This document shows positions 14,731 through 23,209 of a stretch of DNA of 35,886 nt, in pieces. The translations under genes were made by a program, and so were the position numbers. Source of the stretch: Streptomyces huasconensis (lineage in GTDB: Bacteria; Actinomycetota; Actinomycetes; Streptomycetales; Streptomycetaceae); contig RBWT01000079.1 in assembly GCA_004010275.1 (NCBI GenBank), forward strand, positions 1 through 35,886, written 5' to 3'. Within the stretch, counting starts at the first letter, position 1. Each line of letters starts with the position of its first letter. The notes under the pieces are model-generated. The model was given only the letters and a program-made list of their open reading frames with translations. It was not told where the DNA came from and searched no databases.

Positions 14731-16380
14731 CTATCGGACGAAGACCCCCGCCTGTCCCGCGAGATCCAGGAAGTACTGCGGGGCCACGCCGAGCACCAGC
14801 GTCACCGCGACGCCCACACCGATCGCCGTCATCGTCAGTGGCGAGGGCACGGCGACCGTCGGGCCGTCCGCCTTCGGCTCGCTGAAGAACATCAGCACGA
14901 TCACCCGGACGTAGAAGAACGCGGCGATCGCCGACGACAGCACACCGACGACGACCAGCGCACCCGCGCCGCCTTCCGCCGCCGCCTTGAACACCGCGAA
15001 CTTGCCGGTGAACCCGGAGGTCAGCGGAATGCCCGCGAAGGCCAGCAGGAAGACCGCGAAGACGGCCGCGACCAACGGGGACCTGCGCCCGAGCCCCGCC
15101 CACTTCGACAGGTGCGTGGCCTCGCCCCCCGCGTCCCTGACCAGCGTGACGACGGCGAAGGCACCGATCGTCACGAAGGAGTAGGCGGCGAGGTAGAAGA
15201 GGACCGAGGAGACACCGTCCGGAGTGGTGGCGATCACACCGGCGAGGATGAAGCCCGCGTGTGCGATGGACGAGTACGCCAGGAGCCGCTTGATGTCGGT
15301 CTGGGTGATCGCGACGATCGCGCCGCCCAGCATCGTGATGATCGCGATGCCCCACATGACCGGCCGCCAGTCCCAGCGCAGGCCCGGCAGGACCACGTAC
15401 AGCAGACGCAGGAGGGCGCCGAACGCGGCCACCTTCGTCGCGGCCGCCATGAAGCCGGTGACCGGCGTCGGAGCACCCTGGTACACGTCCGGGGTCCACA
15501 TGTGGAACGGCACCGCGCCCACCTTGAAGAGCAGCCCCATCACCACCATCGCGACGCCGATCAGCAGCAGCGCGTCGTTGCCCATGGTGTCGGCGAGTGC
15601 CGGGTCCACGGTCGTGACGTTGCCCTCGACGACGTTCGCGATCGTCGCGTACGACACGGAGCCCGCGTACCCGTACAGGAGGGCGATGCCGAAGAGCGTG
15701 AACGCGGAGGCGAACGCGCCGAGCAGGAAGTACTTGACGGCGGCTTCCTGCGACATCAGGCGCTTGCGGCGGGCGAGCGCGCACAGCAGGTACAGCGGCA
15801 GGGAGAAGACTTCCAGGGCGATGAAGAGCGTCAGGAGGTCGTTGGCCGCGGGGAAGACGAGCATGCCGCCGATGGCGAAGAGCGCCAGCGGGAACACCTC
15901 GGTGGTGGTGAACCCGGCCTTCGTGGCGGCCTGTTCGCCCTCACTGCCGGGTACGGACCCGGCCTGGGCGACGAACGAGTCGACGCGGTTGCCGTGCGCC
16001 ACGGGGTCGAGCCGCCGCTCGGCGAAGGTGAAGACGGCGACGAGCCCGGCCAGCAGGATGGTGCCCTGGAGGAAGAGCGCCGGTCCGTCGACGGCGATCG
16101 CGCCCATCGCCGCGATCTGTGCCTTCGTCGTGCCGAAGCCGCGGGCCGCGAGCCCGACCACCGCGGCGAAGGCGGCGGCGAGGGCGACGACGGAGACGAA
16201 GAGCTGGATGTAGTAACGGGACTTGCGCGGGACGAAGGCTTCGATGAGCACTCCGACGACGGCGGCGCCGATGACGATCAACGTCGGCGACAGCTGCCCA
16301 TACTCGATCTTGGGGGCGCCGATCTTGTCGACCGGGTCCGCCGCCATTGTCCACAGGCTGTGGACGGCTGATGCGCTCAC
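14731..16380 (-). CDS. nuoN: NADH-quinone oxidoreductase subunit N
   Basis: A 549-residue antiporter-like membrane subunit, one of three proton-pumping subunits of respiratory complex I, with about 14 helices. Family features are the Glu/Lys-bearing helices, FALAIFGGMLVF-like segments, and KVGAVPFHMWTPDVYQGAPTPVTGFMAAATK, the central conserved block holding the trans-membrane lysines. GTG 16380 overlaps the nuoM stop by 4 nt (GTGA). It is the last gene of the operon. The codons near its start contain an inverted pair of DnaA-box-like sequences. Confidence 0.96.
   Translation of the reverse strand: MSASAVHSLWTMAADPVDKIGAPKIEYGQLSPTLIVIGAAVVGVLIEAFVPRKSRYYIQLFVSVVALAAAFAAVVGLAARGFGTTKAQIAAMGAIAVDGPALFLQGTILLAGLVAVFTFAERRLDPVAHGNRVDSFVAQAGSVPGSEGEQAATKAGFTTTEVFPLALFAIGGMLVFPAANDLLTLFIALEVFSLPLYLLCALARRKRLMSQEAAVKYFLLGAFASAFTLFGIALLYGYAGSVSYATIANVVEGNVTTVDPALADTMGNDALLLIGVAMVVMGLLFKVGAVPFHMWTPDVYQGAPTPVTGFMAAATKVAAFGALLRLLYVVLPGLRWDWRPVMWGIAIITMLGGAIVAITQTDIKRLLAYSSIAHAGFILAGVIATTPDGVSSVLFYLAAYSFVTIGAFAVVTLVRDAGGEATHLSKWAGLGRRSPLVAAVFAVFLLAFAGIPLTSGFTGKFAVFKAAAEGGAGALVVVGVLSSAIAAFFYVRVIVLMFFSEPKADGPTVAVPSPLTMTAIGVGVAVTLVLGVAPQYFLDLAGQAGVFVR
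16347..16367. other. Inverted DnaA-box-like pair inside the nuoN 5' end
   Basis: TTGTCCACA (16347-16355) is the streptomycete DnaA-box consensus; after a 3-bp spacer, TGTGGACGG (16359-16367) is a second box in the opposite direction with two mismatches. The dyad lies in codons of nuoN (VHSLWTM). Confidence 0.4.
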
Positions 16381-17990
16381 TTGGCCGCCTCCACCTCGGG
16401 CTGGGGGTCCTTCTTCTGGACGTCGGACATGGTGTGCTCGACCGCCGGGTTCACCAGCTCGGTGAGCGGCTTGGGGTAGACCCCGAGGCCGATCAGGAGG
16501 GCGATCAACGGGGCCACGACGACCAGTTCCCGCACCCGCAGGTCCGGCATGGCCGACACTTCGGGCTTCACAGGACCCGTCATCGTCCGCTGGTAGAGGA
16601 CGAGGGTGTAGAGCGCCGCGAGCACGATGCCGACCGTCGCGATGATCCCGACCACCGGGTAGCGCGCGAACGCGCCGACCAGGACCAGGAACTCACTCAC
16701 GAAGGGCGCGAGCCCGGGCAGCGAGAGCGTGGCCAGACCACCGATCAGGAAGGTGCCCGCGAGCACCGGGGCGACCTTCTGCACTCCTCCGTAGTCGGCG
16801 ATCAGACGCGAGCCGCGCCGCGAGATCAGGAAGCCGGCCACCAGCATCAGCGCGGCGGTCGAGATGCCGTGGTTGACCATGTAGAGCGTGGCGCCGGACT
16901 GGCCCTGCGAGGTCATCACGAAGATGCCGAGGATGATGAACCCGAAGTGCGAGATCGACGCGTACGCCACCAGGCGCTTGATGTCACGCTGGCCGACCGC
17001 GAGCAGCGCGCCGTAGATGATGCTGATCAGCGCGAGTACGAGGATGACCGGCGTCGCCCACTTGCTCGCCTCGGGGAAGAGCCCGAGGCAGAACCGCAGC
17101 ATCGCGAACGTACCGACCTTGTCGACCACGGCCGTGATCAGCACCGCGACCGGGGCCGTGGCCTCGCCCATCGCGTTCGGCAGCCAGGTGTGCAGCGGCC
17201 ACAGCGGCGCCTTCACCGCGAAGGCGAAGAAGAAGCCGAGGAAGAGCAGCCGCTCGGTGTTGGTCGCCATGTCCAGCGTGCCGTTGGCCCGGGCCTCGGC
17301 GATCTCCTGGAGGGAGAAGTTCCCCGCGACCACGTAGAGCCCGATGACCGCGGCCAGCATGATGAGGCCGCCGACGAGGTTGTAGAGGAGGAACTTCACC
17401 GCCGCGTAGCTGCGCTGCGCGGAGGCGTTCTCGTCGCTGCCCGCGTGGGCACGGTCCCCGAAGCCGCCGATGAGGAAGTACATCGGGATGAGCATGGCTT
17501 CGAAGAAGATGTAGAAGAGGAAGACGTCGGTGGCCTCGAAGGAGATGATCACCATCGCCTCGACGGCCAGGATCAGGGCGAAGAAGCCCTGGGTCGGCCG
17601 CCATTTGTAGGGGGCTTTCGTCTCATTGGGGCCTCCCCTGCTCGAACGAAGTTGAGAGCTTGGGGAAGGGTCGGCGTCGTGCCAGCCCGCCAGGATGATG
17701 AAGGGGATCAGCAGCGCGGTCAGTCCGATGAGGGCGACGCCGATGCCGTCGACCCCCAGTTCGTACCGCACCCCGAAGTCGGCGATCCACGCGCGGGACT
17801 CGGTCAGTTGGTAGCGGTCGCCGTCCGGGTCGAACCGCACGAGCACGGTCACGGCCAGCGCGAGGGTGGCGAGCGAGACGAGCAGCGCGAGCCACTTGGC
17901 GGCGGTCCGCCGGGCGGCCGGGACGGCCGCCGTGACGATCGCGCCGACCGCGGGCAGGGCCGCCGTCGCTGTCAGGAGAGGAAAGGACAT
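16377..17990 (-). CDS. nuoM: NADH-quinone oxidoreductase subunit M, with an in-frame insertion
   Basis: A 537-residue antiporter-like subunit of complex I. Visible blocks include ATDVFLFYIFFEAMLIPMYFLIG and the central KAPLWPLHTWLPNAMGEATAPV with its essential Lys. ATG 17990 lies 5 nt after the nuoL stop; the 3' end overlaps nuoN by 4 nt. Between LAGWHDAD and YKWRPTQGFFAL there are about 20 extra residues (PSPSSQLRSSRGGPNETKAP) that I do not expect at this point in the family; their DNA (17627-17672) is an imperfect palindrome resembling a short repeat I recall in many Streptomyces genomes. The insert is in frame and in a hydrophilic loop, so the subunit is probably functional. Confidence 0.95.
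   Translation of the reverse strand: MSFPLLTATAALPAVGAIVTAAVPAARRTAAKWLALLVSLATLALAVTVLVRFDPDGDRYQLTESRAWIADFGVRYELGVDGIGVALIGLTALLIPFIILAGWHDADPSPSSQLRSSRGGPNETKAPYKWRPTQGFFALILAVEAMVIISFEATDVFLFYIFFEAMLIPMYFLIGGFGDRAHAGSDENASAQRSYAAVKFLLYNLVGGLIMLAAVIGLYVVAGNFSLQEIAEARANGTLDMATNTERLLFLGFFFAFAVKAPLWPLHTWLPNAMGEATAPVAVLITAVVDKVGTFAMLRFCLGLFPEASKWATPVILVLALISIIYGALLAVGQRDIKRLVAYASISHFGFIILGIFVMTSQGQSGATLYMVNHGISTAALMLVAGFLISRRGSRLIADYGGVQKVAPVLAGTFLIGGLATLSLPGLAPFVSEFLVLVGAFARYPVVGIIATVGIVLAALYTLVLYQRTMTGPVKPEVSAMPDLRVRELVVVAPLIALLIGLGVYPKPLTELVNPAVEHTMSDVQKKDPQPEVEAAK
17627..17672. repeat. Palindromic repeat-like insert in nuoM
   Basis: CCCC (17635-17638) pairs with GGGG (17662-17665), GCTC (17640-17643) with GAGC (17656-17659), and AAC with GTT around a GAA loop. 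On the gene strand the core reads CCCCAAGCTCTCAACTTCG then TTCGAGCAGGGG. Its base composition differs from the coding sequence around it. No transposase is present, so it would have to be mobilised in trans or be an old relic. Confidence 0.6.
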
Positions 17991-17995
17991 CGGTA

Positions 17996-19891
17996 TCAGA
18001 CCGCCCTCATCAGCAGGGTCGCGGCGATGAGCACCGCAGCGCCGCCGAACATCGAGACCGCGTAGGAGCGGGCGTAGCCGTTCTGCAGTTTGCGCAGGCG
18101 GCCGGAGAGGCCGCCCATGGAGGCCGCCGTGCCGTTGACGACGCCGTCGACCAGGCTGTGGTCGACGTAGACCAGGGAGCGCGTGAGGTGTTCGCCGCCG
18201 CGCACCAGGACGACGTGGTTGAAGTCGTCCTGGAGGAGGTCGCGGCGGGCGGCCCGTGTGAGCAGCGAGCCGCGCGGAGCGGTGACCGGCACCGGCCGGC
18301 GCCCGTACTGGACGTAGGCCAGGGCGACGCCGATGACGAGGACCACCATGGTGGCGCCCGTGACCGTCGCGGCGCTGAGCGGGGAGTTCCCGTGGTCGTG
18401 ACGGGTGACCGGCTCCAGCCAGTGCATGAAGCGATCACCGATGCTGAAGAAGCCGCCCGCGAAGACCGACCCGAAGGCGAGCACGATCATCGGGATCGTC
18501 ATGGACTTCGGGGACTCGTGGGGGTGCGGTGCGTGTCCGTCGGCATCCGGCTGCCAGCGCTTGTCTCCGAAGAACGTCATGATCATCACGCGCGTCATGT
18601 AGTACGCGGTGATGGCCGCGCCCAGGAGCGCCACCGAGCCGAGGAGCCAGCCCTCCGTGCCGCCCTTGGCGAAGGCCGCTTCGATGATCTTGTCCTTGGA
18701 GAAGAAGCCGGACAGGCCGGGGAAGCCGATGATGGCCAGGTAACCGAGGCCGAACGTCACGAAGGTGACCGGCATGTACTTCCTGAGGCCGCCGTACTTC
18801 CTCATGTCGACCTCGTCGTTCATGCCGTGCATGACCGAACCGGCCCCGAGGAAGAGCCCGGCCTTGAAGAAGCCGTGCGTCACCAGGTGCATGATCGCAA
18901 AGACGTAGCCGATGGGGCCGAGGCCCGCGGCCAGGATCATGTAGCCGATCTGGGACATGGTCGACCCGGCGAGGGCCTTCTTGATGTCGTCCTTCGCGCA
19001 ACCGACGATCGCACCGAACAGCAGCGTGACCGCTCCGACGATCGTGACGACGAGCTGGGCGTCCGGCGCGCCGTTGAAGATCGCTCCGGAGCGGACGATC
19101 AAGTAGACGCCGGCGGTCACCATCGTGGCGGCGTGGATCAGGGCCGAGACCGGGGTCGGGCCCTCCATCGCGTCGCCGAGCCAGGACTGGAGCGGCACCT
19201 GTGCGGACTTGCCGCACGCGGCGAGCAGCAGCATCAGGCCGATGGCGGTGAGCTTGCCCTCGCTGGTCTGTCCCGTCGCCTCCAGGACGGGCCCGAAGGC
19301 GAACGTCCCGAAGGTGGTGAACATCAGCATGATCGCGATCGAGAGGCCCACGTCGCCGACCCGGTTGACCAGGAAGGCCTTCTTCGCGGCGGTCGCCGCG
19401 CTGGGCTTGTGCTGCCAGAAGCCGATCAGGAGGTACGAGGCGAGGCCGACGCCCTCCCAGCCGACGTACAGCAGGAGGTAGTTGTCGGCGAGGACGAGCA
19501 GGAGCATCGCCGCGAGGAAGAGGTTCAGGTAGCCGAAGAAGCGGCGGCGCCGCTCGTCGTGCTCCATGTACCCGATGGAGTAGACGTGGATCAGGGTGCC
19601 GACACCGGAGATCAGCAGGACGAACGTCATCGACAGCTGGTCGAGCTGGAAGGCGACGTCCGCCTGGAAGCCCTCCACGGGAATCCAGCTGAACAGGTGC
19701 TGCGACAGGGTGCGCTCCTCGGCGCCCTTGCCCAGCATGTCCGTGAAGAGCACCACGGCGATGACGAAGGAGGCGGCCGCGAGCAGCGTGCCGAGCCAGT
19801 GGCCCGCGCGGTCCAACGCCCGCCCGCCGCACAGCAGTACGGCCGCTCCGAGCAGAGGCGCCGCGACGAGCAGCGCGATCAGGTTCTCCAC
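17996..19891 (-). CDS. nuoL: NADH-quinone oxidoreductase subunit L
   Basis: A 631-residue subunit, the largest antiporter-like pump of complex I, whose C-terminal lateral helix runs along the membrane arm. Conserved blocks are YSIGYMEHDERRRRFFGYLNLF, LLYVGWEGVGLASYLLIGFW, CGKSAQVPLQSWLGDAMEGP and ALIHAATMVTAGVYLIVRSG, the last two bearing the conserved Lys and His of the proton path. GTG 19891 lies 10 nt after the nuoK stop with GAGGGG upstream. The gene is intact, and the stop is 5 nt before nuoM. Confidence 0.97.
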   Translation of the reverse strand: MENLIALLVAAPLLGAAVLLCGGRALDRAGHWLGTLLAAASFVIAVVLFTDMLGKGAEERTLSQHLFSWIPVEGFQADVAFQLDQLSMTFVLLISGVGTLIHVYSIGYMEHDERRRRFFGYLNLFLAAMLLLVLADNYLLLYVGWEGVGLASYLLIGFWQHKPSAATAAKKAFLVNRVGDVGLSIAIMLMFTTFGTFAFGPVLEATGQTSEGKLTAIGLMLLLAACGKSAQVPLQSWLGDAMEGPTPVSALIHAATMVTAGVYLIVRSGAIFNGAPDAQLVVTIVGAVTLLFGAIVGCAKDDIKKALAGSTMSQIGYMILAAGLGPIGYVFAIMHLVTHGFFKAGLFLGAGSVMHGMNDEVDMRKYGGLRKYMPVTFVTFGLGYLAIIGFPGLSGFFSKDKIIEAAFAKGGTEGWLLGSVALLGAAITAYYMTRVMIMTFFGDKRWQPDADGHAPHPHESPKSMTIPMIVLAFGSVFAGGFFSIGDRFMHWLEPVTRHDHGNSPLSAATVTGATMVVLVIGVALAYVQYGRRPVPVTAPRGSLLTRAARRDLLQDDFNHVVLVRGGEHLTRSLVYVDHSLVDGVVNGTAASMGGLSGRLRKLQNGYARSYAVSMFGGAAVLIAATLLMRAV

Positions 19892-19901
19892 TTTCAGCCC
19901 C

Positions 19902-20201
19902 TCACAGCTTCATCAGGCTGGCGTCGTCGACCGAGGCCGAGTGGCGGGAACGGAACAGCGACACGATGATCGCCAGCCCGACCACGACCTCCGCGGCGGC
20001 GACGACCATTGTGAAGAAGGCGATGATCTGGCCGTCGAGGTTGCCGTGCATCCGGGAGAAGGCGACGAACGCGAGGTTGCAGGCGTTGAGCATCAGCTCG
20101 ATGCACATGAACACCACGATCGCGTTGCGCCTGATGAGCACGCCGGTCGCGCCGATCGCGAACAACAGGGCGGCGAGATAGAGGTAGTTGACGGGGTTCA
20201 C
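19902..20201 (-). CDS. nuoK: NADH-quinone oxidoreductase subunit K
   Basis: A 99-residue protein with three membrane helices; a small antiporter-related (MrpC-like) subunit of the complex I membrane arm. The two membrane glutamates needed for proton transfer are seen at Glu35 (CIELMLNACN) and Glu71 (AAAEVVVGLA). GTG 20201 overlaps the nuoJ stop by 4 nt. The length is normal for the family. Confidence 0.97.
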   Translation of the reverse strand: MNPVNYLYLAALLFAIGATGVLIRRNAIVVFMCIELMLNACNLAFVAFSRMHGNLDGQIIAFFTMVVAAAEVVVGLAIIVSLFRSRHSASVDDASLMKL

Positions 20202-21037
20202 TTCGACGCCTCCTCGGTCCGCCCGATGTCGGTGCCGCGCAGGTCCGGCCGCTCCAGACGGTCGGCGGAGCGCTGCTCCAGCGCCCGCAGGTCGTCCAGG
20301 GCCTCGGTCGAGACGTCACGGATCTGGCCGCGCTCGCGCAGCGTCTTGTTGACCGTCAGCTCGGACGGGGTGCCGTCGGGCAACAGGCCCGCGATGTCCA
20401 CGGCGTTGTGCCGGGCGTAGACACCGGGGGCGGGCAGGGGCGGCAGGTGCTTGCCCGCGCGCACGCGCTCCTCGGACCGCTCGCGCTGGGTCTTGGCCCG
20501 CTCCGTGCGCTCGCGGTGGGTGAGCACCATCGCGCCGACCGTGGCGGTGATGAGCAGGGCGCCGGTGATCTCGAAGGCGAAGACGTACTTGGTGAAGATG
20601 AGGGCCGCGAGACCCTCCACGTTGCCGCCGGCGTTCGCCTTGCCGAGGCCGTTGAACTGCGTCACCGAGGCGTTCCCGATGCCCGCGAAGAGCAGCACCG
20701 CGAAGCCGAGTCCGCACAGCAGCGCCAGCCAGCGCTGGCCCTTGATGGTCTCCTTCAGGGAGTCGGCGGCGGTGACGCCGACGAGCATGACCACGAAGAG
20801 GAAGAGCATCATGATCGCGCCGGTGTAGACGACGATCTGGACGATGCCGAGGAAGTACGCGCCGTTGGCGAGGTAGAACACCGCGAGGACGATCATGGTC
20901 CCGGCGAGGCAGAGCGCGCTGTGCACGGCCTTCTTCATGAGGATCGTGCACAGGGCGCCGATCACGGCGACCGTGCCGAGCACCCAGAACTGGACGGCCT
21001 CGCCGGTGGAGGTGGTGTAGGCGGCGAGCTGCGTCAT
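20198..21037 (-). CDS. nuoJ: NADH-quinone oxidoreductase subunit J
   Basis: A 279-residue membrane subunit of complex I with five helices. The third helix (GIVQIVVYTGAIMMLFLFVVML) is the family signature, in the helix with the pi-bulge. A hydrophilic tail of about 90 residues follows the last helix, longer than in proteobacterial NuoJ but usual for actinobacteria. ATG 21037 overlaps the nuoI stop by 4 nt (ATGA), with GGAAAGGTGG upstream; its own stop overlaps nuoK by 4 nt. Confidence 0.96.
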   Translation of the reverse strand: MTQLAAYTTSTGEAVQFWVLGTVAVIGALCTILMKKAVHSALCLAGTMIVLAVFYLANGAYFLGIVQIVVYTGAIMMLFLFVVMLVGVTAADSLKETIKGQRWLALLCGLGFAVLLFAGIGNASVTQFNGLGKANAGGNVEGLAALIFTKYVFAFEITGALLITATVGAMVLTHRERTERAKTQRERSEERVRAGKHLPPLPAPGVYARHNAVDIAGLLPDGTPSELTVNKTLRERGQIRDVSTEALDDLRALEQRSADRLERPDLRGTDIGRTEEASK

Positions 21038-21840
21038 CGGCCGACCACCTTTCCGGAAGCCGGGTCCTTGGCTGTCTTCCCGGAGGCCGGGTCGACCGAC
21101 GCTTCCCCCGTGGCCGATTCGCCGGCCGCTCTCCCGGTGGCCGGTCCGGCGACCACCTTCCCGGACGCCGGTTCGCCGGGCCCGAAGTCGGAGGCCGCCT
21201 CCTGAGGCGTCTCCCCCTTGGAGCGGGCCACCTGCGGAACCGTCCCCGGAGCGGCCTCGGTCACCAGACCCCGGTAGTAGTCCTGCTCGTCCATGCCGGG
21301 GAAGATCGAGTGCGGGGTGTCGACCATGCCCTCTTCGAGCCCGGCGAGCAGCTGCTCCTTGGTGTAGATGAGGCTCTCGCGGCTGCTGTCGGCCAGCTCG
21401 AACTCGTTCGTCATCGTCAACGCGCGCGTGGGGCACGCCTCGATGCACAGGCCGCACAGGATGCAGCGGGCGTAGTTGATCTGGTAGACGCGGCCGTACC
21501 GCTCGCCGGGGGAGTAACGCTCCTCTTCGGTGTTGTCCGCGCCCTCCACATAGATGGCGTCCGCGGGACAGGCCCAGGCGCAGAGCTCACAGCCGACGCA
21601 CTTCTCCAGGCCGTCCGGATGGCGGTTCAGCTGGTGCCTGCCGTGGAAGCGGGGAGCGGTGATCTTCTGCTGCTCCGGATACTGCTCGGTGAGCCGCTTC
21701 TTGAACATGGCCTTGAAGGTCACGCCGAAGCCCGCGACGGGGTTCTGGAAACCCTGCTTCGATTGGTTCGACTCGTGGGGTGACCCCGGCGATCCCGGTG
21801 ATCCCGGTGCTGCCGGTGATTCGTTGTTCGACTCAGCCAT
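21034..21840 (-). CDS. nuoI: NADH-quinone oxidoreductase subunit I (2x4Fe-4S), with repeat-rich ends
   Basis: A 268-residue ferredoxin-like subunit carrying clusters N6a and N6b that pass electrons towards N2. Two CxxCxxCxxxC motifs are at Cys81/84/87/91 and Cys126/129/132/136. ATG 21840 is chosen for the AAAGGAGG upstream and overlaps the nuoH stop by 8 nt; a longer frame to 21903 is not needed. The N-terminal region has a GSPGSPGSP stretch (9-bp repeats), and the last 45 residues are five nine-residue repeats built on PASGK. These make it about 50 residues longer than I expect for a streptomycete NuoI, but the core is intact. Confidence 0.96.
   Translation of the reverse strand: MAESNNESPAAPGSPGSPGSPHESNQSKQGFQNPVAGFGVTFKAMFKKRLTEQYPEQQKITAPRFHGRHQLNRHPDGLEKCVGCELCAWACPADAIYVEGADNTEEERYSPGERYGRVYQINYARCILCGLCIEACPTRALTMTNEFELADSSRESLIYTKEQLLAGLEEGMVDTPHSIFPGMDEQDYYRGLVTEAAPGTVPQVARSKGETPQEAASDFGPGEPASGKVVAGPATGRAAGESATGEASVDPASGKTAKDPASGKVVGR
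21037..21171 (-). repeat. Five 27-bp units at the NuoI C-terminus
   Basis: The last 45 residues are PASGKVVAG, PATGRAAGE, SATGEASVD, PASGKTAKD, PASGKVVGR. Units one, four and five are the most alike. The array ends exactly at the stop codon that overlaps nuoJ. Confidence 0.8.
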
Positions 21841-23209
21841 CGGACGCCTCCTTTCCGTCACTTCGAGTTCCGTCACTTTGAGTATCCGGTCCACCACTGA
21901 CAATCAGCTCCCGCTCCTGGCGCGACCGCCGACGCGGAACAGGTGGCAGGCTCTGGCCGGGCAGCGGTGGCACGGGGAATCCGCCCGCCATCGGGTCGAA
22001 GGCGACCGGCTTCTCCTCGGCGACGGCCTCCTTCTCCCGCTTGTCGCGGAAGATGTCGACGACCACGGAGAGCAACAGCAGCGCGATGACCCCGCCGCCC
22101 ACGTAGAGCGCGATCGAGGTGAAGTCGTAGTTCTCGTTCCGCATCGCCCTGACCGTGGCGACGAGCATCAGCCAGAGCACCGAGACCGGGATGAGGACCT
22201 TCCAGCCGAGCTTCATCAGCTGGTCGTAGCGCACGCGGGGCAGCGTGCCGCGCAGCCAGATGAAGAAGAACAGCAGCAGCTGGACCTTGATCACGAACCA
22301 GAGCATCGGCCACCAGCCGTGGTTCGCGCCCTCCCAGAAGGAACTGACCGGGTACGGGGCCCGCCAGCCGCCCAGGAAAAGCGTGACCGAGACCGCCGAG
22401 ACGGTGACCATGTTGACGTACTCGGCGAGCATGAACAGCGCGAACTTGATGGAGGAGTACTCGGTGTTGAAGCCGCCGACGAGGTCGCCCTCGGACTCCG
22501 GCATGTCGAACGGCGCGCGGTTGGTCTCACCGATCATCGTCACGATGTAGATCAGGAACGAGACCGGCAGCAGGAGCACGTACCAGCGGTCGGCCTGCGC
22601 CTCCACGATCGCCGAGGTCGACATCGACCCGGAGTAGAGGAAGACGGAGGCGAAGGCCGCGCCCATCGCGATCTCGTACGAGATCATCTGCGCGCAGGAG
22701 CGCAGGCCGCCGAGGAGCGGATAGGTGGAGCCGGAACTCCACCCCGCCAGCACGATGCCGTAGATGCCGACGGAGGCGACCGCGAGGATGTAGAGCATCG
22801 CGATCGGCAGGTCGGTGAGTTGCATCGTGGTGCGCTGGCCGAAGATTGAGATTTCGTTGCCCGCGGGCCCGAAGGGGATCACCGCGATCGCCATGAAGGC
22901 CGGGATCGCCGCGACGACGGGGGCAAGGACGTAGACCACCTTGTCCGCGCGCTTGACGATCACGTCTTCCTTGAGCATCAGCTTGATGCCGTCGGCGAGG
23001 GACTGGAGCATGCCCCAGGGGCCGTGCCGGTTGGGGCCGATGCGCAGCTGCATCCACGCGACGACCTTGCGCTCCCACACGATGGAGAACAGAACCGTCA
23101 GCATCAGGAACGCGAAGCAGAAGACCGCCTTGAGGGCGATCAGCCACCAGGGGTCGCGGCCGAACATGGACAGGTCTTCCGCCGCAAGCGGCACCACGGT
23201 GTGCGTCAC
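21833..23209 (-). CDS. nuoH: NADH-quinone oxidoreductase subunit H
   Basis: A 458-residue membrane subunit of complex I with eight helices, forming most of the quinone entry channel at the junction with NuoB, D and I. Signatures are RIGPNRHGPWGMLQSLADGIKL and the acidic loop FDMPESEGDLVGGFNTEYSS, then LPRVRYDQLMKLGWKVLIP. The C-terminal 65 residues after the last helix are hydrophilic and variable, as in other actinobacteria. GTG 23209 overlaps the nuoG stop by 4 nt (GTGA). The gene is intact despite the poor state of the preceding nuoG. Confidence 0.96.
   Translation of the reverse strand: MTHTVVPLAAEDLSMFGRDPWWLIALKAVFCFAFLMLTVLFSIVWERKVVAWMQLRIGPNRHGPWGMLQSLADGIKLMLKEDVIVKRADKVVYVLAPVVAAIPAFMAIAVIPFGPAGNEISIFGQRTTMQLTDLPIAMLYILAVASVGIYGIVLAGWSSGSTYPLLGGLRSCAQMISYEIAMGAAFASVFLYSGSMSTSAIVEAQADRWYVLLLPVSFLIYIVTMIGETNRAPFDMPESEGDLVGGFNTEYSSIKFALFMLAEYVNMVTVSAVSVTLFLGGWRAPYPVSSFWEGANHGWWPMLWFVIKVQLLLFFFIWLRGTLPRVRYDQLMKLGWKVLIPVSVLWLMLVATVRAMRNENYDFTSIALYVGGGVIALLLLSVVVDIFRDKREKEAVAEEKPVAFDPMAGGFPVPPLPGQSLPPVPRRRSRQERELIVSGGPDTQSDGTRSDGKEASDG

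Noticed and set aside
12810..14885. 691-residue open frame opposite recQ
   Set aside because: Shadow frame of recQ; Arg/Leu/Val/Asp-rich without any family motif.
14640..16367. Replication origin, from DnaA-like boxes
   Set aside because: Only three sites over 1.7 kb, no dense box cluster, no AT-rich unwinding region, and no dnaA/dnaN nearby.
18158..19969. 603-residue open frame opposite nuoL
   Set aside because: Acidic, repetitive shadow of hydrophobic coding sequence; nuoL is clear on the other strand.
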